Source: JAVBJV01 sp031555315 (GTDB taxonomy: Bacteria > Pseudomonadota > Alphaproteobacteria > Acetobacterales > Acetobacteraceae). Taken from it: a DNA stretch of 64,000 nt. The stretch covers positions 18,569 through 82,568 of the forward strand of contig JAVBUO010000013.1 of the NCBI GenBank assembly GCA_031555315.1, written 5' to 3'. Shown here piece by piece: positions 50,732-59,945 of the stretch (its first letter is position 1; each line of letters starts with the position of its first letter). The notes below the pieces were generated by a model. That model made no database searches. It was given only the letters and a program-made list of their open reading frames with translations, and was not told the DNA's origin. A program made the translations under genes and the position numbers.

Positions 50732-52228
50732 TCAGTAATGCGGCGGTTCGTGATGTTCGTCCAGATCGGCAAAGCGGGCGAACTCGCCTTCGAAGAACAG
50801 CGGGATGGTGCCGGTGGGGCCGTGGCGCTGCTTGGCGATGATCAGCTCCGCCTTGTTGTGCACCAGTGCCATGTCGGCCTGCCACTTGTTCATGGCTTCC
50901 TGGAATTTGTCGTCGTTGTCATAGGCGACCTGCTTGGGCATGCGCAGGTTCAGGTAATATTCGTCGCGGTAGATGAACAGCACCGAGTCTGCGTCCTGTT
51001 CGATCGAACCGGATTCACGCAGGTCGGCCAGCTGCGGGCGCTTGTCCTCGCGGCTTTCCACGGCGCGCGACAGCTGCGACAGCGCGATCACCGGCACCGC
51101 CAGTTCCTTGGCGATCGCCTTCAGTCCCTGGGTGATCTGGCTGATTTCCAGCACCCGGTTTTCGGGGCGCGTTCCCGCCGCCGGACGCATCAATTGCAGA
51201 TAGTCGACGATGACCAGCGCCAGCCCCTTGGTGCGTTTCAGGCGCCGGCAGCGGGTGCGCAGCGCCGAGATCGACAGCGCCGGCGTATCGTCGATCACCA
51301 GCGGCAGCACGCCGAGCTCGCGCGTCACGGCGACGAATTTGTCGAAGTCGCGCTGTTCGATGTCGCCACGGCGAATGCGGTCCGAGTTCACTTCCGACGC
51401 ATCGGACAGCAGGCGCGCGGCGAGCTGTTCGGCCGACATTTCCAGCGAGAACAGCGCCACGCAGGCGCGCGGCATGGCGTTGGGATCGGCCTCCTGCGCC
51501 TCGCGCAGCAAGGCGCGCGAAGCGCCGAATGCGATCTTGGTGACCAGCGCGGTTTTGCCCATGCCGGGGCGGCCGGCGAGGATCATCAGGTCCGACGGAT
51601 GCAGCCCGCCCATCCGCTTGTCCAGATCGCGCAGGCCGGTGGACAGGCCCGACACGCCGCCCGGTGTGCGGAACGCGCGTTCGGCCGACTGGATGGCGCT
51701 GACCAGCGCGTTGTCCAGCGTGATGAAGTTCTGTTCGCCGCCGCCGCGGTTGGCGAGATCGAACAGCGTCTGTTCGGTGTGTTCCAGCTGGCCGGTGCCG
51801 TCGAGTTCGGGGTCGGCGCCGAACGCGTTGTTGACGACGGTCTCGCCCACCTCGATCAACTGGCGGCGCAGCCACGCATCGTGAATCGCGCGTCCGTACT
51901 CACCGGCGTTGATGATGCCGACCATCGCCGACAGCAACTGCGCCAGATACGCATTGCCGCCCACCTCGGCCAGCACGCCCGAATGTTCGAACTCGGCCTT
52001 CAGGGTGACGACGTCGGCCAGTTGCCCGGCGTTCACGCGGCGCTGGATGGCCTGATAGATGCGCGCGTTGACCGGGTCGGCGAAATGTTCGGGCAGCAGA
52101 AATTCGCCGACCCGGTCGAAGGCGCGGTTATTGGCGAGAATGGCGCCGAGCAGCGCCTGCTCCGCGGCCAGATTGCTGGGCGGGATGCGCTGGGACAGGC
52201 CGAGGAGCGGGGATTCTACGGTACTCAT
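50732..52228 (-). CDS. dnaB: Replicative DNA helicase
   Basis: This 498-residue hexameric helicase unwinds DNA ahead of the fork. The N-terminal domain opens RIPPSNLAAEQALLGAILAN; the RecA-like domain carries Walker A AGRPGMGKTAL, SLEMSAEQLAARLLSD, the VIVDYLQLM Walker B strand and LSQLSRAVESREDKRP. There is no intein or insertion. It belongs to the rpsF-rpsR-rplI-dnaB-alr backbone, here with a cyclopropane synthase gene between rplI and dnaB. Confidence 0.97.
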   Translation of the reverse strand: MSTVESPLLGLSQRIPPSNLAAEQALLGAILANNRAFDRVGEFLLPEHFADPVNARIYQAIQRRVNAGQLADVVTLKAEFEHSGVLAEVGGNAYLAQLLSAMVGIINAGEYGRAIHDAWLRRQLIEVGETVVNNAFGADPELDGTGQLEHTEQTLFDLANRGGGEQNFITLDNALVSAIQSAERAFRTPGGVSGLSTGLRDLDKRMGGLHPSDLMILAGRPGMGKTALVTKIAFGASRALLREAQEADPNAMPRACVALFSLEMSAEQLAARLLSDASEVNSDRIRRGDIEQRDFDKFVAVTRELGVLPLVIDDTPALSISALRTRCRRLKRTKGLALVIVDYLQLMRPAAGTRPENRVLEISQITQGLKAIAKELAVPVIALSQLSRAVESREDKRPQLADLRESGSIEQDADSVLFIYRDEYYLNLRMPKQVAYDNDDKFQEAMNKWQADMALVHNKAELIIAKQRHGPTGTIPLFFEGEFARFADLDEHHEPPHY

Positions 52229-52277
52229 GGGGCGGCGCGATCATAGCCCGCTCGGGCCAGTCTGGCCAACCCTTCGC

Positions 52278-53519
52278 TCATCCGCTCGACACGGATCTCG
52301 GCACCCGCAGCGGTGTGGCGCGTTCCGTGTCGAACATGTAATCGCGGGTCAGCGGCAGCGCGGTCTGGTCGCGCGTCAACTGGATCTGGAACACCACATG
52401 GCCCTGATGGCGGAACGCCAGTTCGGCGCCCGCCAGATAGAATTCGAACATCCGGCAGAAACGTTCGTCGTACAGTGCGGCGATGGCGTCGCGGTTGGCC
52501 GCGAAGCGGCGCTGCCAGGCGCTCAGGGTCTTGGCATAATGCAGGCGCAGTACCTCGACGTCGGTAACGATCAGTCCCGCCCGTTCGATATGGGGGAGAA
52601 CCTCTGACAGGGCCGGGGAATAGCCGCCCGGGAAAATATATTTCTGCATCCATGCGTTGGTGATGCTCGGCCCGTCGGAGCGGCCGATGAAATGCAGCAG
52701 CGCGACGCCGTCCGGGGTCAGATTGTTGTGAACGGCCCGGAAGAAATCGCGATAATGCCAGTTGCCGACATGTTCGAACATGCCGACCGAAACGATCCGG
52801 TCGAACTGTCTGTCGAGCGCGCGGTAGTCCAAAAGTTCGGCCTGGACCAGATCCGACAGGCCCTCGGCCTCGGCGCGCGTGCGGGTTTCGGCGAGCTGTT
52901 CGGTCGACAGTGTGATGCCGGTGACATGCGCGCCCGCCTCGCGGGCCAGAGACAGCGCCAACCCGCCCCAGCCGCAGCCGATGTCGAGCACGCGCAGGCC
53001 GGGTCTGTTCAGATGCAGCTTGGCGGCGATATGGCGCTTCTTGGCGGCCTGCGCCTCTTCGATCGTTTCATGGCCGGTCTGGAAATAGGCGCAGGAATAC
53101 TGCCAGTCGCGGTCCAGGAACATCGCATACAGGCGCCGGTTCAGATCGTAGTGATGCGCGACGTTGCGCCGCGCGCGCGCCGCCGGATTGTATTGCTGGA
53201 AGTAACGGAGAAGGCGGGCGAGGAACTGCTGCACGCGCAATGCCGGGTGTTTGTTGAACAGCGTGTCGCTGTTCAACATCAGCACATCCAACACATTGTA
53301 GATTGAATGCCCCTGGGCCGGTGCAATCTCGCCATCCATGTAGGATTCCCCGAACCCGAGCGCGGGGGAGAAAAGCATCCGCCGGAGAGCCCTTTTGGTG
53401 CGGATCGTGAAGGCGGCGTGCGGTCCGGGCGTGCCGCGATAGTGACGGATGGCGCCATTCGGGTAGAGAACCGTCAGGCTGCCGCGCTTGATGAGTCGTT
53501 TCAGAATGGCATCAAGCAT
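52278..53519 (-). CDS. cfa: Cyclopropane-fatty-acyl-phospholipid synthase
   Basis: This 413-residue SAM-dependent enzyme adds a methylene bridge to unsaturated acyl chains of membrane lipids, a common response to acid and stationary phase. The SAM loop VLDIGCGWGGLALSLAREAG, the VSVGMFEHVGNWHYRDFF segment and the C-terminal WQRRFAANRDAIAALYDERFCRMFEFYLAGAE block are typical. The start at 53519 has GGGAGG seven bases upstream, better than 53534. It stands between rplI and dnaB, 49 bases ahead of dnaB. Confidence 0.94.
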   Translation of the reverse strand: MLDAILKRLIKRGSLTVLYPNGAIRHYRGTPGPHAAFTIRTKRALRRMLFSPALGFGESYMDGEIAPAQGHSIYNVLDVLMLNSDTLFNKHPALRVQQFLARLLRYFQQYNPAARARRNVAHHYDLNRRLYAMFLDRDWQYSCAYFQTGHETIEEAQAAKKRHIAAKLHLNRPGLRVLDIGCGWGGLALSLAREAGAHVTGITLSTEQLAETRTRAEAEGLSDLVQAELLDYRALDRQFDRIVSVGMFEHVGNWHYRDFFRAVHNNLTPDGVALLHFIGRSDGPSITNAWMQKYIFPGGYSPALSEVLPHIERAGLIVTDVEVLRLHYAKTLSAWQRRFAANRDAIAALYDERFCRMFEFYLAGAELAFRHQGHVVFQIQLTRDQTALPLTRDYMFDTERATPLRVPRSVSSG

Positions 53520-53617
53520 CGTGTTGCCTCCCACCTGTCGACAGGTTGAACATGCAACGATCGGCGCGATGGGTCAAAATAATATGCGTGGCGCGTAAAA
53601 TGAAAATTTGGAAAAGA

Positions 53618-53644
53618 AAGGCCGGGGAATGCGCCCCCGGCCTT
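53618..53644 (-). terminator. Terminator of the rpsF-rpsR-rplI operon
   Basis: A 10-bp stem (AAGGCCGGGG and its complement, 7-base loop) lies 30 bases beyond the rplI stop. On the minus strand it is followed by CTTTCTTTTCC. It separates the ribosomal operon from cfa. Confidence 0.75.
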
Positions 53645-53674
53645 GTTCGCTTGTAGATTTTACGCCGTCCGGCG

Positions 53675-54241
53675 TCAGGCCTGTGCGGCAGGTTCTTCCT
53701 CTGGCGCCTGTTCGAAGGCCTCCTGTTCCGGAACGTCGTCTTCGACGGCGGCGACCGCCTCGCCGCGTGCCTGCTTTTCCGCTTCTTCGGGACTGCGGGC
53801 GACGTTGACGGTCACGTTCATGTGAACTTCCGGGTGCAGCTCCACGTTGACCGTGTGCAGGCCCAGCGCCTTCATCGGCGTTTCCAGCAGCACCTGCTCG
53901 CGGTCGATCGTCAGACCGGAATCGCTGCAGGCGGTCGCGATGTCGCGTGCGGTGACGGAACCGTACAGACTGCCCGATTCACCCGCCTGGCGGATGATGA
54001 CGACGGACAGACCGGCCACGCGTTCGGCCACACGTTCGGCTTCTTCGCGGCGCTTCAGGTTCTGCGCTTCCAGCTGTACACGCTGCGCTTCGAACCGCGC
54101 GGCGTTTTCCTTGGTGGCGCGCAGCGCCTTTTTCTGCGGCAGCAGATAGTTGCGCGCATAGCCCGGTTTCACCGAGACCTTTTCACCCATCTGTCCCAGC
54201 TTGGCGACACGCTGGAGCAGAATCACTTCGATGTTTGCCAT
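53675..54241 (-). CDS. rplI: 50S ribosomal protein L9
   Basis: This 188-residue protein opens MANIEVILLQRVAKLGQMGEKV with VKPGYARNYLLPQKKAL, the conserved N-terminal rRNA-binding domain, then a long charged helix and the C-terminal domain. A very acidic tail of about 30 residues (EDDVPEQEAFEQAPEEEP) extends beyond the usual 150-residue L9. Start at 54241 by family alignment. Confidence 0.97.
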   Translation of the reverse strand: MANIEVILLQRVAKLGQMGEKVSVKPGYARNYLLPQKKALRATKENAARFEAQRVQLEAQNLKRREEAERVAERVAGLSVVIIRQAGESGSLYGSVTARDIATACSDSGLTIDREQVLLETPMKALGLHTVNVELHPEVHMNVTVNVARSPEEAEKQARGEAVAAVEDDVPEQEAFEQAPEEEPAAQA

Positions 54242-54255
54242 CTGGTGTATGCTCC

Positions 54256-54525
54256 TCAAACCATCACATAGGGCAGCAGGGCGAGGAAGCGGGCGCGCTT
54301 GATCGCCTGGGCGAGTTCGCGCTGCTTCTTCGCCGATACGGCGGTGATGCGCGCCGGCACGATCTTGCCGCGTTCGGACAGGAAGCGCGACAGCAGGCGC
54401 ACGTCCTTGTAGTCGATCTTCGGCGCGTTGGCGCCGGCGAACGGGCAGGACTTCTTGCGGCGATAGAACGGGCGGCGGGCGCCGACCGCAGTGCGACGGG
54501 TCGCAATGTTCACTTCATCGGACAT
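54256..54525 (-). CDS. rpsR: 30S ribosomal protein S18
   Basis: This 89-residue basic protein has the S18 core KIDYKDVRLLSRFLSERGKI and KKQRELAQAIKRARFLALLPY. It binds 16S rRNA with S6, whose gene is two bases upstream. A Cys-containing CPFAG segment is kept in the N-terminal part. Confidence 0.97.
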   Translation of the reverse strand: MSDEVNIATRRTAVGARRPFYRRKKSCPFAGANAPKIDYKDVRLLSRFLSERGKIVPARITAVSAKKQRELAQAIKRARFLALLPYVMV

Positions 54526-54527
54526 GG

Positions 54528-55004
54528 TTATTCCTCCACCGCGACCAGATCGTCGCCTTCATCCGGACCGCCCTGATCGCGGGCGCGGAATTCTTCACGG
54601 TCGTCGAAGCTGCGCCGACGGCCGGAATCGAAGCGGCCCGGCGGTTTCGGGCCGCGGAACTTGCCGTCGCGGTCATCCGAGCGCTTGCTCAGGATCACCG
54701 ACGGCGCTTCGTCGATCGCGTCGACGCGGATCGACATGAAGCGCAGCATGTCTTCGTTCAGACGCAGCTGGCGCTCGATCTCGATCAGGGCGGCGGGCGT
54801 CACGTCGAGGCCCAGCAGCATGTAATGACCCTTGCGGTTCTTCTTGATCCGGTAGGTCAGGTTGCGCAGGCCCCAGTATTCGCGCTTCTTGATTTCACCA
54901 GCCTTGGTTTCTTCGAGATGCGCGGCGATGCCGTCGAGGATGGCTTCCGCCTGCTGCTGCGTAATGTCGTTACGTGCGATCAGCACGCTTTCGTATAAAG
55001 GCAT
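54528..55004 (-). CDS. rpsF: 30S ribosomal protein S6
   Basis: This 158-residue S6 has the conserved MPLYESVLIARNDITQQQ start and the YWGLRNLTYRIKKNRKGHY strand. A C-terminal extension of about 50 residues is very rich in Arg, Asp, Gly and Phe and predicted disordered; E. coli S6 has a shorter acidic tail. It is first in rpsF-rpsR-rplI. Start 55004 follows AAAGGGG. Confidence 0.97.
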   Translation of the reverse strand: MPLYESVLIARNDITQQQAEAILDGIAAHLEETKAGEIKKREYWGLRNLTYRIKKNRKGHYMLLGLDVTPAALIEIERQLRLNEDMLRFMSIRVDAIDEAPSVILSKRSDDRDGKFRGPKPPGRFDSGRRRSFDDREEFRARDQGGPDEGDDLVAVEE

Positions 55005-55265
55005 AGATGGCCCCTTTGGCTTGTCTCTTCCCGCAGACCGTCCCCCATGGACGCGCAGGCATAGCCGGGCGGATGCCTTCCACCCGGCAGGGAGGCGGCG
55101 GATATAGGGGAGAAATGCCCCCCGATGCAAGCCGGGGCGTGGATTATTCCAAGTCCGGCCCTTTTATTCCTTGTCCCTATGGTTGACGATCCTGCCCGCC
55201 CCGTCTAAGCCCCGCCGCCACGAGTGATGACTCGCCCTATTTCCGCCACAACCGAGGAAACCCCG

Positions 55266-56204
55266 GTGCGCGCATTTGTTTTTCCAGGTCAGGGTAGCCA
55301 GGCCGTAGGTATGGGCCGCGATCTCGCCGCCGCCTTTTCATCCGCCCGCGAAGTGTTCGAGGAAGTCGACGAGGCGCTCGACCAGCGGCTGTCGAAACTG
55401 ATGTTCGAAGGCCCGGGCGAGGAGCTCACCCTGACCGAGAATGCCCAGCCGGCGCTGATGGCGGTATCCATGGCCGTGGTGCGGGTGCTGGAACGCGAAG
55501 GCGGTCTGGTGCTGAAGGACAAGGCGGTGATGATCGCTGGGCACAGTCTGGGCGAATACAGCGCGCTGGCCGCCGCCGGCACCTTCGACCTGCCCACCAC
55601 CGCCCGGCTGCTGAAACTGCGCGGCCAGGCGATGCAGAAGGCCATCGCCCCCGGTCTGGGCGCGATGGCCGCGTTGCTGGGCGTGGAGCTGGATCAGGCC
55701 GCGGCGATTTGCGCCGAAGCCGCGCAGGGCGAGGTCGCCGAGGTCGCCAACGACAACGGCGGCGGCCAGGTGGTGATTTCCGGCCACAAGGGCGCGATCG
55801 AACGCGCCATCGAAGTGGCCAAGGGCAGGGGCGTGAAGCGCGCCATGCTGCTGCCGGTCTCGGCGCCGTTTCACTGCTCGCTGATGGCCCCGGCCGCGGA
55901 CGCGATGCGCGATGCGTTGGCCGCAGCCCCGATGCGCGCCCCGGCGCTGCCGCTGATCGCCAACGTGACCGCTGCCAAGACAACCAGCCCGGACGAAATC
56001 CGCGATCTGCTGGTGAAACAGGTAACTGGCTCTGTCCGCTGGCGCGAAAGCATTCTGGCGATGGCCGCGGCGGGGGTCAGCGAATTCGTCGAACTGGGCG
56101 CGGGCAAGGTGCTGGGCGGTCTGGTCAAACGCATCGCGCCGGACGCCGCCGGTCTTTCCGTCGGGCTGCCGGCCGATGTCGAAGCGTTCCTGAAAACAGC
56201 CTGA
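55266..56204 (+). CDS. fabD: Malonyl-CoA--ACP transacylase
   Basis: This 312-residue enzyme loads malonate onto acyl carrier protein. It has the FVFPGQGSQAVGMG start, the nucleophile in AGHSLGEYSAL (Ser94) and the catalytic His in VSAPFHCSLM. I favour a GTG at 55266 because GAGGA lies at the right distance and the protein then begins one residue before the conserved strand, as in E. coli FabD. An ATG at 55227 is the alternative. It heads the fabD-fabG-acpP-fabF-mltG cluster. Confidence 0.95.
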   Translation: MRAFVFPGQGSQAVGMGRDLAAAFSSAREVFEEVDEALDQRLSKLMFEGPGEELTLTENAQPALMAVSMAVVRVLEREGGLVLKDKAVMIAGHSLGEYSALAAAGTFDLPTTARLLKLRGQAMQKAIAPGLGAMAALLGVELDQAAAICAEAAQGEVAEVANDNGGGQVVISGHKGAIERAIEVAKGRGVKRAMLLPVSAPFHCSLMAPAADAMRDALAAAPMRAPALPLIANVTAAKTTSPDEIRDLLVKQVTGSVRWRESILAMAAAGVSEFVELGAGKVLGGLVKRIAPDAAGLSVGLPADVEAFLKTA

Positions 56205-56215
56205 GAGAGGTCGCC

Positions 56216-56953
56216 ATGTTCCGCCTGGATGGAAAAGTCGCACTGGTAACCGGGGCCTCGGGCGGCATCGGTGCCGAGATCGCGCGCGCCCTGCACCGCC
56301 AGGGTGCCGTCGTCGTGCTGTCGGGCACGCGCCGCGACGCGCTGGACACGCTGGCCGCCGAACTGGGCGAGCGCGCGCATGTCTGCCCGGCCAATCTGGC
56401 CGAGCCGGACGCCGCCGACAAACTGGTCGAGGCCGCCGAGGCCGCCGCCGGGCCGCTGCATATTCTGGTCAACAACGCCGGCTTGACCCGCGACACGCTG
56501 GCCATCCGGATGACCGACGAAGCCTGGCAGCAGGTGATCGACATCGATCTGACCGCGCCGTTCCGCCTGACGCGCGCCGCCCTGAAGGGGATGATGCGCC
56601 GCCGTGCCGGGCGGATCGTGAATATTTCGAGTATCGTGGGCGCGACCGGCAACCCGGGACAGGCGAATTATGCGTCGGCCAAGGCCGGCCTGGTCGGGAT
56701 GACCAAGGCGCTGGCGCAGGAAGTCGCCTCGCGCGGGATCACGCTGAACGTGGTCGCCCCCGGGTTTATCGAAACCCCGATGACCGACGCGCTGTCCGCC
56801 GAGCAAAAGACAAAACTGACCGAGCGTATTCCGTTAACGCGCCTCGGCCAGCCGGCCGATATCGCCGCCGCTGTCGTCTATCTCGCCTCGGACGAGGCTG
56901 GATGGGTGACAGGAGCGACCTTGCATGCCAATGGTGGTATGGCGATGGTTTGA
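56216..56953 (+). CDS. fabG: 3-oxoacyl-ACP reductase
   Basis: This 245-residue NADPH-dependent SDR reduces 3-oxoacyl-ACP in fatty-acid elongation. Motifs are VTGASGGIG (11-19), VNNAGLTRD, catalytic Ser139 in NISSIVG, Tyr152 and Lys156 in YASAK, and the C-terminal VTGATLHANGGMAM. A GAGAGAGG box precedes the ATG, 11 bases after fabD. Length and motifs are standard for FabG. Confidence 0.96.
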   Translation: MFRLDGKVALVTGASGGIGAEIARALHRQGAVVVLSGTRRDALDTLAAELGERAHVCPANLAEPDAADKLVEAAEAAAGPLHILVNNAGLTRDTLAIRMTDEAWQQVIDIDLTAPFRLTRAALKGMMRRRAGRIVNISSIVGATGNPGQANYASAKAGLVGMTKALAQEVASRGITLNVVAPGFIETPMTDALSAEQKTKLTERIPLTRLGQPADIAAAVVYLASDEAGWVTGATLHANGGMAMV

Positions 56954-57121
56954 GGAGAGATTCTCCGTTCCTTGGCAGTTGGCCTTGGGGGGGAGACATG
57001 CTATGGGCCGCACGTCTCTTCCTGGGGCGGGTCGCGGTGCCGAGTTGGCCTGCCTGTTCAGCCCCCGGAACATGGCATCGAGGCATGGTTTTCATTACGG
57101 ACGGGCAGGAGCATACGGCAG

Positions 57122-57361
57122 ATGAGCGATATCGCCGATCGAGTGAAGAAAATTGTTGTTGAGCATCTGGCTGTCGACGAAGCCAAGGTCGTGCCGACCG
57201 CCAGCTTCATCGACGATCTCAGCGCGGACAGCCTCGACATCGTCGAGCTGGTGATGGCCTTCGAAGAAGCCTTCGAAGTCGAAATCCCCGAAGACGCTGC
57301 GGAAAAGATCCAGACGGTCGGCGATGCCGTCCGCTACATCGAGGAAAAGCAGAAGGCCTGA
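57122..57361 (+). CDS. acpP: Acyl carrier protein
   Basis: This 79-residue acidic four-helix protein carries growing acyl chains on a phosphopantetheine arm attached to Ser37 in LSADSLDIVEL. An AGGAG box precedes the ATG. The 168-base gap after fabG holds no gene and may contain a separate acpP promoter, as acpP is usually expressed at high level. Confidence 0.97.
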   Translation: MSDIADRVKKIVVEHLAVDEAKVVPTASFIDDLSADSLDIVELVMAFEEAFEVEIPEDAAEKIQTVGDAVRYIEEKQKA

Positions 57362-57404
57362 ACCGGAAGCGTTGGCGGTTTAGGGCTTTAGCGAGGATTT
57401 GAAG

Positions 57405-58667
57405 ATGCGCCGTGTTGTCGTCACTGGGATGGGCATTGTTTCTCCGCTTGGTCTGGGGGTGGAGAACGTTTGGAAGCGTCTGCTGGCGGGGGAATCGGGC
57501 ATCGGCCCGATCACCATCTGCGACCTGCAGGATCTTCCGACGCGCATCGCAGGGCAGGTCCCGGTGGGCAGCAAGGCCGAGGGCAAACTGAATCTGGAAG
57601 AATGGGTTTCGCCCAAGGACCAGAAGAAGATGGACCGTTTCATCCATCTGGCACTGGTCGCGGCGGGCGAAGCCGTCGAGGATTCGGGCTGGACCCCGGA
57701 CACCGATGAAGACCGCTGGGCGACCGGCGTGATGATCGGTTCGGGGATCGGCGGGCTGCAGAGCATCTACGAAGCATCGCAACTGGTCGGGGCGGGGAAG
57801 GCGCGGCGTCTGTCGCCGTTCTTCATCCCCTCGGCGCTGATCAATCTGGCCTCGGGCCATGTGTCGATCAAATACGGTTTCAAAGGGCCGAACCATTCGG
57901 TGGTGACGGCCTGCGCGACCGGCGTGCATGCGATCGGCGATGCGGCGCGGCTGATCCAGATGGGCGACGCCGATGTGATGATCGCCGGCGGCGCGGAAGC
58001 GGCGGTCTGCACGCTGGGCATCGCCGGGTTCTGCGCGGCGCGCGCCATGTCGACCGGCTTCAACGACCGGCCGACCGAAGCCTCGCGCCCCTGGGACAAA
58101 GACCGCGACGGGTTCGTGATGGGCGAGGGCGCCGGCGTGCTGGTGCTGGAAGAATACGAACACGCGAAGAAGCGTGGCGCGAAGATCTATTCCGAATTCG
58201 CGGGCTACGGCATGTCGGGTGATGCCTATCACATTACCTCGCCAGCCGAAGGCCACGACGGCGCGTTCCGCGCCATGCGTGCGGCCTTCAAGAACGGCAA
58301 GGTCACGCCGGATCAGGTGCAGTACATCAACGCGCACGGCACCTCGACGCCGATGGGTGACGATCTGGAGCTGGAAGCCGCCGAGCGCTTCTTCGGCGAT
58401 GCGGCGAAGACCGTCGCGATGTCGTCCACCAAGTCGGCGACCGGGCATCTGCTGGGTGCTGCCGGGGCGATCGAATCGATCTTCAGTATTCTGGCCGTGC
58501 GCGATCAGGTCGCCCCGCCGACGCTGAACCTCGACACCCCGAGCCGCGAAAGCGTGATCGACCGCGTCGCCAAACAGGCGCAGCAACGCAAGATCGACAT
58601 GGCGCTGTCGAACAGCTTCGGTTTCGGCGGCACCAACGCCTCGATCCTGTTCCGCCGTCATGCCTGA
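57405..58667 (+). CDS. fabF: 3-oxoacyl-ACP synthase II
   Basis: This 420-residue condensing enzyme extends acyl-ACP by two carbons. The catalytic triad is Cys170 (VVTACATGVHA), His311 (INAHGTSTPMGD) and His348 (KSATGHLLGAAG), with Lys343 nearby. GAGGA precedes the ATG at 57405. It follows acpP by 43 bases and overlaps mltG by eight bases. Confidence 0.97.
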   Translation: MRRVVVTGMGIVSPLGLGVENVWKRLLAGESGIGPITICDLQDLPTRIAGQVPVGSKAEGKLNLEEWVSPKDQKKMDRFIHLALVAAGEAVEDSGWTPDTDEDRWATGVMIGSGIGGLQSIYEASQLVGAGKARRLSPFFIPSALINLASGHVSIKYGFKGPNHSVVTACATGVHAIGDAARLIQMGDADVMIAGGAEAAVCTLGIAGFCAARAMSTGFNDRPTEASRPWDKDRDGFVMGEGAGVLVLEEYEHAKKRGAKIYSEFAGYGMSGDAYHITSPAEGHDGAFRAMRAAFKNGKVTPDQVQYINAHGTSTPMGDDLELEAAERFFGDAAKTVAMSSTKSATGHLLGAAGAIESIFSILAVRDQVAPPTLNLDTPSRESVIDRVAKQAQQRKIDMALSNSFGFGGTNASILFRRHA

Positions 58668-59718
58668 CATGGACGGGGTTGAAGAACAGACGGGTGGCGC
58701 GCCGGAAGACGCCCCGCCCGTACGGCGGCGTAAAGCGCGTAAACCGTGGCGTTGGTTGCGGCGGCTTTTTTCGCTTCTCGTGCTGCTGGTGATCGGGGCC
58801 TGCGCGGCGGGTTACTGGGCATATCATCTCTATCATGGCCCTGGGCCGCTGGCCGAGGGCCGTAACATCGTCGTGCCGCGCGGCGCACTGTCGGCGATGG
58901 GCGCTTCGCTGCAGGAAGCCGGATTGATCGGCGATCCGCGGGTGTTTCTGGTCGCCGTCACGCTGACCCAGAAAGAAGGCCCGCTGCGTGCCGGCGAATT
59001 CGCGTTTCCGGCCCGCGCCAGCCTGCGCCAGGTGCTGACCGTGTTGCGCACCGCGCGCACCGTGCAGCGCCGGCTGACCATTCCCGAAGGGCTGACGGCG
59101 GTGCAGATCAACGATCTGCTGATGCAGGCGGACGGTCTGTCGGGGGCGGGCAATGCGCAGCCCGAAGGCAGCGTGCTGCCCGAGACCTATGCCTTCGAAT
59201 ACGACACGCGGCGCGGCGAACTGCTGACGCGCGCCCGCACGGCGATGGACCGCGCGCTGGCCGAGGTCTGGGCGGCGCGTGCCGCCGACCTGCCGCTGGC
59301 TTCGCCGCGCGAGCTGCTGATTCTGGCCAGTATCGTGGAACGTGAAACCGGCAAGCCGGAGGAACGTGGCATGGTCGCCGGGGTGTTCGTCAACCGCCTG
59401 CGCCGCAACATGCCGCTGCAGACCGACCCGACGGTGATCTACGCCGTCAGCCAGGGGCGCGGTGTGCTGGACCGTGGCCTGACGCGCGTCGATCTGGACG
59501 TCGACAGTCCGTTCAATACCTATCGTTATCGCGGTCTGCCGCCGGGACCGATCGCCTCGCCTGGTCTGGCCTCGTTGCGGGCGGCGGCCAACCCGGCCAC
59601 GACCGATGCGTTGTATTTCGTGGCGGACGGCACCGGTGGCCACGTTTTCGCGGCGACGCTGGAAGAACACAACCGCAACGTCGCCCGCTGGCGGCAGCTG
59701 GAACGCAACGGGCAGTAA
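58660..59718 (+). CDS. mltG: Endolytic murein transglycosylase MltG
   Basis: This 352-residue YceG-like lytic transglycosylase cleaves nascent glycan strands and sets their length. A basic cytoplasmic N-terminus (RRRKARKPWRWLRR) precedes one transmembrane helix (about 36-57). The periplasmic domain carries the catalytic Glu in LASIVERETG, with GVFVNRLRRNMPLQTDPTVIY and FNTYRYRGLPPGPIASPG. It is coupled to fabF by an eight-base overlap. Confidence 0.94.
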   Translation: MPDMDGVEEQTGGAPEDAPPVRRRKARKPWRWLRRLFSLLVLLVIGACAAGYWAYHLYHGPGPLAEGRNIVVPRGALSAMGASLQEAGLIGDPRVFLVAVTLTQKEGPLRAGEFAFPARASLRQVLTVLRTARTVQRRLTIPEGLTAVQINDLLMQADGLSGAGNAQPEGSVLPETYAFEYDTRRGELLTRARTAMDRALAEVWAARAADLPLASPRELLILASIVERETGKPEERGMVAGVFVNRLRRNMPLQTDPTVIYAVSQGRGVLDRGLTRVDLDVDSPFNTYRYRGLPPGPIASPGLASLRAAANPATTDALYFVADGTGGHVFAATLEEHNRNVARWRQLERNGQ

Positions 59719-59904
59719 GCACGCGTGCTGTCCGCCCGGCGGCAAGCGCCGGGTAACGCGCTTTCATCAACGACGATCCTGTTTTCGCAGATCGCCACCG
59801 GATTCCGGGGGCTGGTCATGCCAGAGTTTTATTCGGTGTAGATATCGCCGCGCCGTGAGGTACTCAGGCGCGGTTTTTCCGATCGAGGCCGAGACAATAG
59901 CCGG

Positions 59905-59938
59905 AAAAACGGTGTGCGCCGCATTCTGTGCGGCGCAC
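59905..59938 (-). terminator. Terminator for the Pro/Ala-rich protein gene
   Basis: A 10-bp stem (GTGCGCCGCA and its complement, TTCTG loop; 59914-59938), with a run of five A bases to its left that gives UUUUU on the minus-strand RNA. It lies eight bases beyond the stop at 59946. Confidence 0.75.
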
Positions 59939-59945
59939 GGGCCGT

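Noticed and set aside
50732..52228. Intein in dnaB
   Set aside because: Walker A and the other helicase motifs are continuous at normal spacing and the length (498) is that of an uninterrupted DnaB.
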